Numbered from the stretch's first letter, positions 1 through 7,047 are shown. The stretch: 12,148 nucleotides of DNA from Candidatus Poseidoniaceae archaeon (GCA_029250385.1 JAQXFJ010000024.1:1-12148); one strand, 5' to 3'. Numbers and translations are program-made. Notes: generated by a model not told the origin, from the letters alone.

Positions 1-599
1 CCGTCGCTTGCTGGAGCACCTGGCCCCGGGACGTTGGTTAGGGTAGCTCTAAGCAAATCATCATCAGCAGCGTTCCAAGAAAATTCTAATGCAGCAGTTG
101 AATCGATGGAAAACCAAGCCCTGTCTATTGCCGAACTTCCAGTGCCATATTCAATATTGTCAACAGTAAATTGCGTGATTATGGGTATTTGATTATCAAT
201 GGTAAAACTTGGTGAAACTTCGACTACATTTTCAGCGACAGTGTCATCATATGCCGTTGCTTTGAGGGTGTAAGAACCGTTAGCGAGAGTAGTCGTATCT
301 AGGTAAGTAACCCACGGGGAGGTAGTCAAAGTGGCGACATTGTTCAAAGTGGTGCCATCGGAGATTTCGATAGTCAGTGAGGTGACAGTACCGCTGCCGC
401 CAAAACTGAATGATAGTGTGTAAACTCCAGTCAGGCTTTGACTGCTGCTTGGCCCGTTAGTAAAAGTGATAGTAACATCCGAATTAGATTGAGCAATAAC
501 CGTCTCTTCTGCCAGTTGATTATTGGTGCTGGGTTGGAATTGAATTGTTGTGCATACTAGCAAGAGGCACAAAAAAGCCGCCATGCCAGTTGCTCGCAT
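1..599 (-). CDS. Secreted protein with Ig-like beta domain (N-terminal part, cut by window edge)
   Basis: The minus strand is open from an ATG at 599 to the left edge, giving 199 residues with no stop, so the C-terminus lies outside the window. The N-terminus looks like a signal peptide: a single Arg at residue 2 and a hydrophobic run at about residues 7-19 (AAFLCLLLVCTTI). The rest is Ser/Thr/Asn-rich beta sequence with few charges. Residues 55-135 resemble a bacterial/archaeal Ig-like repeat, ending in the typical LANGSYTLKATAYDD strand pattern, and a second similar domain starts near residue 140. An internal ATG at residue 6 is an alternative start that would keep the same hydrophobic core. 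The frame stays open upstream, so the start rests on the signal peptide. It diverges from the large CARDB protein, which is also an envelope protein. It is probably a surface or exported protein involved in binding or adhesion. No enzyme motif is visible, and the exact function is unknown. Confidence 0.72.
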   Translation of the reverse strand, partial: MRATGMAAFLCLLLVCTTIQFQPSTNNQLAEETVIAQSNSDVTITFTNGPSSSQSLTGVYTLSFSFGGSGTVTSLTIEISDGTTLNNVATLTTSPWVTYLDTTTLANGSYTLKATAYDDTVAENVVEVSPSFTIDNQIPIITQFTVDNIEYGTGSSAIDRAWFSIDSTAALEFSWNAADDDLLRATLTNVPGPGAPASD

Positions 600-765
600 G
601 TTGTTTACACATCGGCGATAAGCCTTGAATGCTACCCTCAATTTATCAGTAATCCAATGTTTGGTTGAGGTTACTGCTGGCTTCACATTGTGGGCGCAGA
701 TTTTATTGATATAACAGCAAGTTTAGAGATGGGTTCAAGTGCTACATCCTTTGTCCATATAAACG
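600..765. promoter_or_regulatory. Divergent intergenic region with candidate archaeal promoter
   Basis: This 166-base gap separates two divergent envelope genes, so it must hold both promoters. On the plus strand an AT-rich stretch at about 703-714 (TTATTGATATAA) is the best TATA-like box for the 930-residue protein. It would put transcription start near 735-740 with a short leader. A second TATA-like string (CATATAAAC, 755-763) lies too close to the ATG to serve it. A near-perfect 9-base inverted repeat (TACCCTCAA at 633-641 against TTGAGGTTA at 665-673, one mismatch, 23-base loop) sits in the middle and could be an operator or chance. No tRNA or other RNA gene is visible. Positions are read by eye. 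Confidence 0.35.
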
Positions 766-3558
766 ATGGCAGGTAGAACAGCGGTCTTTCTTGGAGCAAT
801 ATTGCTTACCATGGTCGCCCTTCCTCTGAGTGCAAGCGCTTACAATAGCGGTGGCATTGAAGCATCAGAGGCACAAGTGGCCATGATTCCTTCTACTGGA
901 CTAGCAGTTGGCGACTCAGTGACTTTTTTCCTTACATTAACCAACACTCAACAAGGTGAAGCAAACAATGTCGGTTATGCATTTTACAAAAATCAATTAA
1001 GCAATAACAATAAATTTGTTCAGGACGTAATAGATATTTCAGGTGATACCTCCGAAACGGTAAGTGCTACTTGGGATGGTTTACTAGAAAATGACGACAA
1101 AATATGGATTACCTTCGAATATCCGTTTAATAGCGGCAACGAGGTCTCTTTCTTCGTCGAATTTGATGTCGCTGGATTACCTAACTTACGAATTATGCAA
1201 ACCTTACTAACGCCTGCTACAGAGATATATGCGGGGGATACTGTAGAAATTTCATCTTTAGTAAAAAATACTGGTACTGAACCTGCATCAGCGAGTCAAT
1301 TAGAGGTAAATTTGCCGGGTTCAGTAAACGATCAAATGATTAGTACTGCTAGCTTGACACCCGGGCAGGAAACTTGGGTAAATACTTCTTTTACCGCCCC
1401 TGCAACTGGTTCCTACACAATTTATCTAACTCCAGATTATAATGATGAAGTGACTGAAGCATCTGAACAAAGCAAAACAATAGAGGTTACTTTGTTGGTT
1501 AAACCTCGTATGGACATATATCATGTTGGAGACTTAGAGGTGACGCCTAATTCAGGTTCAGTAAATGGTCCATGGTATGTTAACGGAACAATCGGTAGAA
1601 TAGGAGACAGCGGCACTACAGAAGTTACTATGTGGCTTGAAATTGCCCATTCAGACGGAATAGAATTTTCCCCGCCATTTACCGTTTCATTGACTGGTGG
1701 GGCCGATACTCAACAATCTTGGTCAAATAATTTTGATGATAATTTGATTGGCTCGCTTGGACCGGGAAGCTACCAGATAACTGCAGTCATTGACCCATTT
1801 GGCGATGGTGACTTTACCCAAGAAGACACTACTAACGATAGGCAATCTTCAAACTTAATAAAACTAGAATCACCAGATGTATTGGTTGATTCCGTCGCTC
1901 TAGCCTCGACACCTGTAGTACAAGCAGGAGATAAGGTGACTTGGGGCGTAACTGTAACAAACCTAGGTGGAGTAAAAGTAAGTGGTAATTTAGCATACAC
2001 TTTTGAAGGAGTCTCAGCAAACTCCGAAATAATACCACTAAATCCTGGTGAGTCGCGATATTGGACAATAGAATTGTCAACTGGAGCAGGGTCTCACACT
2101 GCTAATTTTGTTGCAGAGTGGACGCCAGCAGGCGATTCATTAGACAGAGACTTGACCAATAATATCGCCACTAATTCTATTTCAGTTGAGTCAAAACTTG
2201 TTCTGAATTGGGCGGGATCCTCACTACGAATTCTTGACTTGAATAGAGAATCAGTGGAATTACCTCTGGATGAAGGCGAAGAATACATCTTTGCAATAAA
2301 TTTGACCAGTCAAGAGTTGGGCGATTTAACTATCGATTGCTATGATGCGACCTCTAATTCACTAATTGTTACAATTCCAGTAAATGTTTCTGAAATCAGC
2401 CAGAAAGTATCCTTAGAATGTCAATTTACCGCTACTGCACCTTCTACAACCATACAAATGACGCCTTCTGACCCCGCTGTTACCAGTACCTACACTCGCA
2501 AACTGTCTACCACTTCCACCGTTTCTGAATCAGTTGAGGGTGAAAATTCAGGAATGGGTACAGCAGCTTTAATTGGTCTTGCAGTGCTTTCATTGCTTGT
2601 CATTTTTGGACTTGCCATATGGTTGACTAGAGAGTCAGAAGAAGAAGTAGAACGAGATATTTTCGAATATTGTCCTGCCTGTGATGGAGAATTGGAAGGA
2701 GACGAGAGTCGCTGCCCCCACTGTAATTTTAATCTGGCTAAGGCGAGAAAACAATTCCATTCATGCCACGAATGTGGAGAATCAGTACCAGATCTAATGG
2801 ATAATTGCCCATATTGTGGCGCTGAACAAGATGTTTCGTCGTTCTTTGAACAACGGCAACGTCGAGAAAGAAAAGTTGTACCTAAAGAAGTGGTAGCATT
2901 ACCTGAAATTGATGAAGATGAAGTGGTAACAGGAACGGAAGACTTTGACGAGACCGTTAAGGAATTCGGTTATGATGAGGAGCAATTTGGTGATTTCTGG
3001 GATGAGAACATCGCTACAGCAGAAGCCGAAATTGCCGAAATTGAACAATCGTATGAAGAAGAAGAAGTTTCCACTGAAGGACTTACTCCTGAAGAGATCG
3101 AAGAATTCGACTCACAGGTTACTACCCGTCTAAAAGGGCTCAAAGAAATGAGCGCAGGAGTACAAGATCTTGACGAAATGCTTGCATCCAAAGGAGAATT
3201 AGTTTCTCACAAGGACGACGGTGCAGATTTATCAGCAAGCGATGCAGAAATAAGAGGTAGAATCTTTGAATTAACCGGAGAAGATGGAGTAATGCCAGGG
3301 GATCAAGTTCACATTGGACTTGGGATTTCTGACTCTTCATTGGCAGGAAATGAGATCGAAGAAACCAGTTCCGACTTCACTGTCGGGGATGAGGATACTC
3401 CAATTGCTAAGATTAAGGCGACTGATGAATTACAACCTGCAAGACAAAAACCTAAGCGACGTCAATCATCAAAAAAGACCGCTGAATGTGGCTCTTGTGG
3501 TGCTGAAATACCGATTATGGCCAAAGAGTGCCCAGTTTGTGGCGCTGAATTTGAGTGA
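766..3558 (+). CDS. Type I membrane protein: CARDB-like ectodomains, one TM helix, cytoplasmic zinc ribbons
   Basis: This is a 930-residue protein with a clear signal peptide (residues 1-25: Arg4, hydrophobic core, then SASA before YNS). The exported part is a chain of beta domains resembling CARDB/APHP modules at roughly 138-245, 246-366, 369-476 and a more divergent one at 477-590. They show recurring features such as 'aGD.v..s..v.N.G' and proline-glycine turns. One membrane helix spans about 599-619 and is followed by acidic residues. The cytoplasmic part holds two adjacent zinc ribbons (C636/C639/C650/C653 and C667/C670/C681/C684), a long Glu/Asp-rich linker (about 705-800) predicted to be partly helical, a basic stretch near 895-905, and a last zinc ribbon (C908/C911/C922/C925) ending at the C-terminus. 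CARDB domains are generally linked to cell-surface adhesion, and the zinc ribbons suggest intracellular protein or nucleic-acid contacts. The role is therefore inferred as a surface receptor or scaffold. No catalytic motif is visible. Confidence 0.85.
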   Translation: MAGRTAVFLGAILLTMVALPLSASAYNSGGIEASEAQVAMIPSTGLAVGDSVTFFLTLTNTQQGEANNVGYAFYKNQLSNNNKFVQDVIDISGDTSETVSATWDGLLENDDKIWITFEYPFNSGNEVSFFVEFDVAGLPNLRIMQTLLTPATEIYAGDTVEISSLVKNTGTEPASASQLEVNLPGSVNDQMISTASLTPGQETWVNTSFTAPATGSYTIYLTPDYNDEVTEASEQSKTIEVTLLVKPRMDIYHVGDLEVTPNSGSVNGPWYVNGTIGRIGDSGTTEVTMWLEIAHSDGIEFSPPFTVSLTGGADTQQSWSNNFDDNLIGSLGPGSYQITAVIDPFGDGDFTQEDTTNDRQSSNLIKLESPDVLVDSVALASTPVVQAGDKVTWGVTVTNLGGVKVSGNLAYTFEGVSANSEIIPLNPGESRYWTIELSTGAGSHTANFVAEWTPAGDSLDRDLTNNIATNSISVESKLVLNWAGSSLRILDLNRESVELPLDEGEEYIFAINLTSQELGDLTIDCYDATSNSLIVTIPVNVSEISQKVSLECQFTATAPSTTIQMTPSDPAVTSTYTRKLSTTSTVSESVEGENSGMGTAALIGLAVLSLLVIFGLAIWLTRESEEEVERDIFEYCPACDGELEGDESRCPHCNFNLAKARKQFHSCHECGESVPDLMDNCPYCGAEQDVSSFFEQRQRRERKVVPKEVVALPEIDEDEVVTGTEDFDETVKEFGYDEEQFGDFWDENIATAEAEIAEIEQSYEEEEVSTEGLTPEEIEEFDSQVTTRLKGLKEMSAGVQDLDEMLASKGELVSHKDDGADLSASDAEIRGRIFELTGEDGVMPGDQVHIGLGISDSSLAGNEIEETSSDFTVGDEDTPIAKIKATDELQPARQKPKRRQSSKKTAECGSCGAEIPIMAKECPVCGAEFE

Positions 3559-3702
3559 TGTCCGTCGGCTTTCATAGGGTTCGTCATTGCGTGAGCTCGG
3601 CCACCATGTGCGTCATCCGGACAGTTGCGGATTGAATTGTACACTTCAAACCCACGCTCGATTAATCACTTATTTGATAACCAAGTTGGGTGTCGCAGAA
3701 CC
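3559..3702. other. Intergenic stretch with a locally GC-rich first half
   Basis: These 144 bases lie between two plus-strand genes. By hand count the first 72 or so bases are near 60% G+C, clearly higher than the surrounding genes, whereas the last 45 or so are AT-rich and carry the likely lipoprotein promoter. No tRNA fold, convincing hairpin or plausible protein was found. The antisense reading frame across it also covers the zinc-ribbon end of the preceding gene and looks like a shadow. It could contain a small RNA or leader, but nothing shows it directly. Confidence 0.3.
3670..3680 (+). promoter_or_regulatory. TATA-like box for the lipoprotein gene
   Basis: The string TTATTTGATAA is centred about 28 bases before the ATG at 3703. 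That is the spacing expected for an archaeal TATA box feeding a leaderless or near-leaderless mRNA. No Shine-Dalgarno sequence precedes that ATG, which fits a leaderless transcript. Assigned by eye. Confidence 0.4.
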
Positions 3703-4263
3703 ATGAGGAGATACAGTCTAGCAGTGTTCCTCATATCGACGTTTATGCTATCTAGCCTCTCTGGATGTCTTGGCTTACTACAAGCAAGAGAAACCATAGA
3801 AAGTATGAGGGAACCAGTTGAAAGAGTGTCTTACCCAGATAAAGTGGATATGACTCATACTTTCACTACTATCTCAATTCAACCCTACTCTAATTTTACA
3901 TCATTTCCAATAGATGATACGGTTGAAAGAATCGAGATATACTTCAAAGTAACTATGAGTGGTTCAGATCAGATTTCCTGTTTCGATGAGGGTTTAAGTA
4001 GCGAATTAAGATATGTAAGAGCCGAAGTTACCACTCCTTCAGGTGCAGCAATTTGGTCACAAGATGTTTGCCAAGATGTAACTCCTACAGTTGACAACTT
4101 TGAGCCAGACCCGTCGTTTGAATCAGGAGACTGGGACTTAAACGTAGAATCTAGAGGTTGGGGAGAAACTACTATTGGCGCTTTACAAGACAATTTCATA
4201 ATTGTGATAACTATACACAGGGTATGTCAACAGTACCCTCTCGAGCCACCGTGTGACGAATGA
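3703..4263 (+). CDS. Small predicted lipoprotein
   Basis: This is a 186-residue protein. The frame is open further upstream from a TTG at 3625. The ATG at 3703 is preferred because it starts a textbook lipoprotein signal: RR at residues 2-3, a hydrophobic run (LAVFLISTFMLSSL), then a lipobox LSGC with the acceptor Cys at residue 22. A TATA-like box also sits about 28 bases upstream of it. The mature part of about 165 residues is mostly beta strand, Asp/Glu-rich, with four further cysteines (C93, C123, C175, C184) that could form two disulfides outside the cell. No known domain is recognised. It is probably anchored on the outer face of the membrane. Its TGA ends at 4263 and the convergent nuclease gene's stop begins at 4264, leaving no intergenic base. 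Confidence 0.75.
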   Translation: MRRYSLAVFLISTFMLSSLSGCLGLLQARETIESMREPVERVSYPDKVDMTHTFTTISIQPYSNFTSFPIDDTVERIEIYFKVTMSGSDQISCFDEGLSSELRYVRAEVTTPSGAAIWSQDVCQDVTPTVDNFEPDPSFESGDWDLNVESRGWGETTIGALQDNFIIVITIHRVCQQYPLEPPCDE

Positions 4264-5514
4264 TTATTCCGCAAGGGATTCATTACAGGCATACTTTCTA
4301 GAACAGTTCTGACATTTTCCTACTCGGTCATGGTTACGCTTTGCACCACCCATTGCCATCAGTCGTTGTATTTCTTTTACCTCATCAAATAATTCATCCT
4401 TGGCATCATCGTCCCACATTACTTGGTGGATATCTTCATTGCCGTATCTCAAGATGCCATATGGAGTGGTTCTTTTGGTATTTATTTCAACTAGGTGGAT
4501 ATATGCTAGAACTTGTCTTCTGTGTGATTCATGGGGGCGTTTGGGGACTCGACCGGTTTTTTGTTCGATAGGAATAAATTCTCCATCAATTATTACAATT
4601 TGGTCAGGCCTTCCTCTTATTCCAGTGGCGTTATCAATAAGTAATCCAGCAGACTCTTCATCATCAGAATATGCGACTTCAGTGCCTTGTTTTAACCCTA
4701 CATCTTTTCTCGCTAATTCTGATTCATTTTCGGTTATCAGTGCCCGTTGCAATTGCCATGAAGCAGCTAAAGTCCACAGCATTGCTAGCACAATAAGGAT
4801 AAAGCCGGCTTGTTTTCTGTTATCTGCTCCGTTTAACGCAATCGAATGAATTCCGAGCAAGATCGCTGCAAATAGCAAACTAGTCTCAACTTTTCCAGCC
4901 TCAAACCACCCTCCTTCAAACCCTTCAGGTTCCCACTCGGGTTGCAGTATTTTTGTCTCTTGAATCAACTCACTTTTTTGTTGTTTAATCGTCACATCAA
5001 AACCAAGCCAATCTCGCCATGGAATTGATACCGCAATAATGCCAGCAAGTAGTACAGTAAGGCTCCACATAGCAAGATATTTGGCAATATCTTTTGGATA
5101 TAACGCTACGTCGTCGATACTCATGAAGGCAATAGAATCAATCACTATTGCGATTATTACAGTAAACCACCATGTCCAAATAATCATATGACGTTTGAAT
5201 TGGCTTTGTTTTATCTTGAATTCAGATACCCTTTCATGTATTTGTGCATGCTTTGCTTTGCCAGAATTGATCGCATCTCCCTGGCCAGAATTACCTTTTT
5301 TCGCTAACTCCCAAGACAGTGGGCAATATGTGTGACGTTCAATGTCACTAGCACTTACTTTTGGCAAATTATTTTTGCTATCTCGCCAAAAGCCATCTTT
5401 ACTTTTCTTGGCTGTAAAGGGGTCAAATTGTGAACCTATGCCGTGGTTAGTCGCATCCCCCATATGAGTGCGTTTGATGTCTTGAGTCTTGTAATCTTCG
5501 CCAATTTGTTTCAC
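4264..5514 (-). CDS. Cas4/RecB-type PD-(D/E)XK nuclease with inserted four-helix membrane domain
   Basis: This is a 416-residue protein with all the Cas4-type marks. The N-terminal iron-sulfur Cys is C64 (TYCPLSW). The motif I His is in GKAKHAQIHERV (H89 or H93). The active-site Asp is D304 in GRPDQIV, followed by the E-x-K pair E317/K319 in PIEQKTGR and the Q-x3-Y motif Q334/Y338. The C-terminal CX2CX5C is C401/C404/C410. Such enzymes process DNA ends as 4Fe-4S-bound exonucleases. Between motif I and the Asp lie about 200 extra residues with four hydrophobic helices (about 110-132, 147-165, 212-227, 236-254). An even number of helices puts both nuclease halves on the same side, presumably the cytoplasm. 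The start is uncertain: GTG at 5514 gives 416 residues, and ATG at 5463 would remove 17 residues without touching any motif. No CRISPR array or cas1/cas2 is nearby, so a role in CRISPR adaptation is not indicated. Membrane-linked DNA repair or defence is an inference. Confidence 0.82.
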   Translation of the reverse strand: MKQIGEDYKTQDIKRTHMGDATNHGIGSQFDPFTAKKSKDGFWRDSKNNLPKVSASDIERHTYCPLSWELAKKGNSGQGDAINSGKAKHAQIHERVSEFKIKQSQFKRHMIIWTWWFTVIIAIVIDSIAFMSIDDVALYPKDIAKYLAMWSLTVLLAGIIAVSIPWRDWLGFDVTIKQQKSELIQETKILQPEWEPEGFEGGWFEAGKVETSLLFAAILLGIHSIALNGADNRKQAGFILIVLAMLWTLAASWQLQRALITENESELARKDVGLKQGTEVAYSDDEESAGLLIDNATGIRGRPDQIVIIDGEFIPIEQKTGRVPKRPHESHRRQVLAYIHLVEINTKRTTPYGILRYGNEDIHQVMWDDDAKDELFDEVKEIQRLMAMGGAKRNHDRVGKCQNCSRKYACNESLAE

Positions 5515-5606
5515 ATTTTTTCCCCAAAATATGATTTATGGAAATCTGTTATGTTGCGAAGCGGTTTAATATGGGGGTCAAGTCGGTCGAATGCAGAGGT
5601 CATTTC
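5515..5606. promoter_or_regulatory. Divergent promoter region between nuclease and rps2, with Shine-Dalgarno for rps2
   Basis: This 92-base region serves both genes. For rps2 there is a clear ribosome binding site GAGGT at 5596-5600, six bases before the ATG at 5607. This decides the start against the in-frame upstream ATGs at 5538 and 5571. TATA-like candidates are ATGATTTATGG (5531-5541) and TTTAATAT (5565-5572) on the plus strand. The second would place transcription start almost on top of the ribosome binding site, so the first is somewhat more sensible. On the minus strand CATAAATCATA (5540-5530) may serve the nuclease gene. Confidence 0.45.
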
Positions 5607-6215
5607 ATGTCTGAAGAAGCAAGTCTATTGTTACCGTTTGAAACCTATGAAGAAAATGCAGTAAATATTGGTACTCAACAGAAGAGTGCAGATATGGCTA
5701 GATTCATTGATACCGTAAGGGATGACGGTCTTTATTTGCTAGACGTCAATATGACTGACTCCAGAATTAGAACCACTGCAGAGTTCTTGAATAAATTTGA
5801 AGCTCCAAGAATTATGGTTGTTTCAGCAAGGCAATATGGTCAAAGACCAGCTCGAAAATTCGCTGAAGCAGTTGGTGCTCACTCAGCAGTTGGAAGATTT
5901 ATTCCAGGCTCCCTAACTAATCCTGCTCTACGTTCATATGTTGAGCCTGATATCCTATTTGTTACCGATCCTGCTGCTGACCAGCAAGCACTGAAAGAAG
6001 CAGTAAATACTGGCTTGCCGGTGGTTGGTATTGTTGATGCTAATAACAATTTAAGAAATGTAGACATTGCGGTACCAGCCAATAACAAAGGTCGCCGCTC
6101 ACTAGCACTGGTTTACTGGTTGCTAGCAAGAGAGGTCTTGAAAGTACGGGGCGAAACCACAGACGAAGATTGGGCAGCGGCGCAAGACGTTGAAGAATGG
6201 CAATCCACCTTCTGA
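5607..6215 (+). CDS. rps2: Small-subunit ribosomal protein S2 (archaeal uS2)
   Basis: This 202-residue protein of the 30S subunit body helps shape the mRNA exit and platform region. Recognisable archaeal/eukaryotic-type uS2 blocks run in order: NIGTQQKSADM (20-30), GRFIPGSLTNPALRSY (96-111), VEPDILFVTDPAADQQALKE (112-131), GLPVVGIVDANN (136-147), and VPANNKGRRSLALVYWLLAR (156-175). The length fits archaeal S2, which lacks the long bacterial insertion. The start is set by the GAGGT site and by family length. An upstream in-frame extension to 5538 is unlikely to be translated. S2 in many archaea sits in a cluster with enolase, RNA polymerase subunits, L13 and S9. Here its neighbours are a nuclease on the other strand and a convergent transporter, so it appears to stand alone. 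Identification is secure. Confidence 0.95.
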   Translation: MSEEASLLLPFETYEENAVNIGTQQKSADMARFIDTVRDDGLYLLDVNMTDSRIRTTAEFLNKFEAPRIMVVSARQYGQRPARKFAEAVGAHSAVGRFIPGSLTNPALRSYVEPDILFVTDPAADQQALKEAVNTGLPVVGIVDANNNLRNVDIAVPANNKGRRSLALVYWLLAREVLKVRGETTDEDWAAAQDVEEWQSTF

Positions 6216-6220
6216 TTGTT

Positions 6221-6970
6221 TTACCAATAACCTAGATTATTTGTCGCCTCGACAATATACATTACACCACTAGCAACTATAGCGACTAGTATACCAGTAC
6301 TGATGACTGATTGCTTCCATTTTGTTAGCCAGCGTTTACCCAGATTAACTCCTAAAATTGCTGAGGCCACCAAACATGGTATCAGGATAAATTCGTCAAG
6401 TATTGCACTTCCCTCAAACATAATGTAAATCGGAATGCGGGTAAGGTCTACTGCTAATGCTAAGACACTTGCAGTTGCTGCATAGGCTACTTTGTCAGGT
6501 AACCGTTTTTGTAGAAACATCGCCCTTAGTGCACCTTGATGGCCGGTCAAGCCACCAAAGAAACCTGAGCCAAATCCGCCGATTCTATCTTCTGAATCTG
6601 GTAGCCTAATATTTGTCCATTTCTCAGTAACTGATAGAACTGGTAGAATCACTAGTGCTATTCCGACAACCAGTAGCAATGGGTCTGAAGGAATATAAGA
6701 ATGCAATACAGCACCAATTATAGCGCCGATTACTAAAGCCCATCCATAGCGCTTTACCGCAGAAAAATCGACACTTGATTTCAATAATTTAAATTTCCAA
6801 GCATTATGTGCACCATGAATAATAGCCACAACGGCAATGGCTTCATGTGGTGGTAACCAAAATAATACTACTGGAGTCAGCATTGTTGCTAGGCCAAAAC
6901 CTGCAGGTACTGTTAATGCTGCAGCCAACAAAGTGATTACCATGCTCACTACAACTAACAAAAGTTCCAT
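6221..6970 (-). CDS. TSUP (TauE/SafE) family membrane transporter
   Basis: This is a 249-residue integral membrane protein, the usual size for the TSUP family of putative exporters or importers of sulfite, sulfoacetate and other small sulfur or organic anions. It has about eight hydrophobic segments in two repeats. The first repeat carries PAGFGLATMLTPVVLFWLPP (residues 22-41) followed by the charged/polar IHGAHN turn. The second carries the matching glycine-rich motif GGFGSGFFGGLTGHQGALRA (131-150). These paired Gly-rich blocks are the family signature. The substrate cannot be told from sequence. The ATG at 6970 begins directly with a membrane helix, and a TATA-like box lies about 27 bases upstream, suggesting a leaderless message. 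It converges on rps2 with five bases between the stop codons and diverges from the acyl-synthase operon, sharing a 142-base control region. Its substrate could be related to that operon, but this is only positional. Confidence 0.85.
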   Translation of the reverse strand: MELLLVVVSMVITLLAAALTVPAGFGLATMLTPVVLFWLPPHEAIAVVAIIHGAHNAWKFKLLKSSVDFSAVKRYGWALVIGAIIGAVLHSYIPSDPLLLVVGIALVILPVLSVTEKWTNIRLPDSEDRIGGFGSGFFGGLTGHQGALRAMFLQKRLPDKVAYAATASVLALAVDLTRIPIYIMFEGSAILDEFILIPCLVASAILGVNLGKRWLTKWKQSVISTGILVAIVASGVMYIVEATNNLGYW

Positions 6971-6992
6971 GAACTATTCAACATTAGGCAAT

Positions 6993-7000
6993 GAATAAAT
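6993..7000 (-). promoter_or_regulatory. TATA-like box for the TSUP gene
   Basis: On the minus strand the string ATTTATTC is centred about 27 bases before the ATG at 6970. No Shine-Dalgarno sequence is seen in between. Both facts fit a leaderless archaeal transcript. Assigned by eye. Confidence 0.4.
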
Positions 7001-7001
7001 C

Positions 7002-7047
7002 TGTCTAAATAGGTAACATTGTGTTTTATGTGTTACATTGTCTAAAT
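7002..7047. repeat. Short repeats in the divergent TSUP/operon control region
   Basis: The 9-base string TGTCTAAAT occurs at 7002-7010 and again at 7039-7047, 37 bases apart. Between and partly overlapping these, ACATTGT occurs at 7016-7022 and 7035-7041, 19 bases apart. GTAAC (7013-7017) and GTTAC (7032-7036) form a short inverted pair. Several short repeats packed into 46 bases of a divergent promoter suggest a regulator binding region controlling one or both flanking transcription units. The right-hand copy merges with an AT-rich TATA-like string CTAAATTTATC (7042-7052) that could drive the operon starting at 7113, with a start site near 7073. AT-rich DNA gives such repeats by chance at some rate. 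Confidence 0.4.

Noticed and set aside
728..749. A GGGTTCAAG string with a short GATG...CATC hairpin, resembling a tRNA T-arm
   Set aside because: No acceptor, D or anticodon arms fit in the upstream 60 bases, so this is not a tRNA.
3559..3623. Six-base stem TGTCCG (3559-3564) with CGGACA (3618-3623) as an RNA fold
   Set aside because: The 53-base interior has no supporting helices by eye, so a single short stem is not enough to call an RNA gene.
3462..3644. Antisense 60-residue reading frame across the zinc-ribbon end and the GC-rich gap
   Set aside because: Most of it mirrors the coding sequence of the large gene, its composition is unlike a real protein, and it has no ribosome site.
3625..3702. 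TTG-initiated N-terminal extension of the lipoprotein
   Set aside because: It would bury the lipoprotein signal peptide behind 26 hydrophilic residues. The ATG at 3703 starts directly at the signal and has a well-placed TATA-like box.
4400..4849. 149-residue plus-strand reading frame opposite the nuclease gene
   Set aside because: It lies fully antisense to a gene with intact catalytic motifs and shows no recognisable domain.
4264..5514. Possible CRISPR-Cas locus because of the Cas4-like protein
   Set aside because: No regularly spaced repeats and no cas1, cas2 or effector genes occur in the window.
5538..5606. N-terminal extension of ribosomal protein S2 from upstream ATGs at 5538 or 5571
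   Set aside because: The GAGGT site is placed for the ATG at 5607, and archaeal S2 proteins match the shorter length. The extension has no family similarity.
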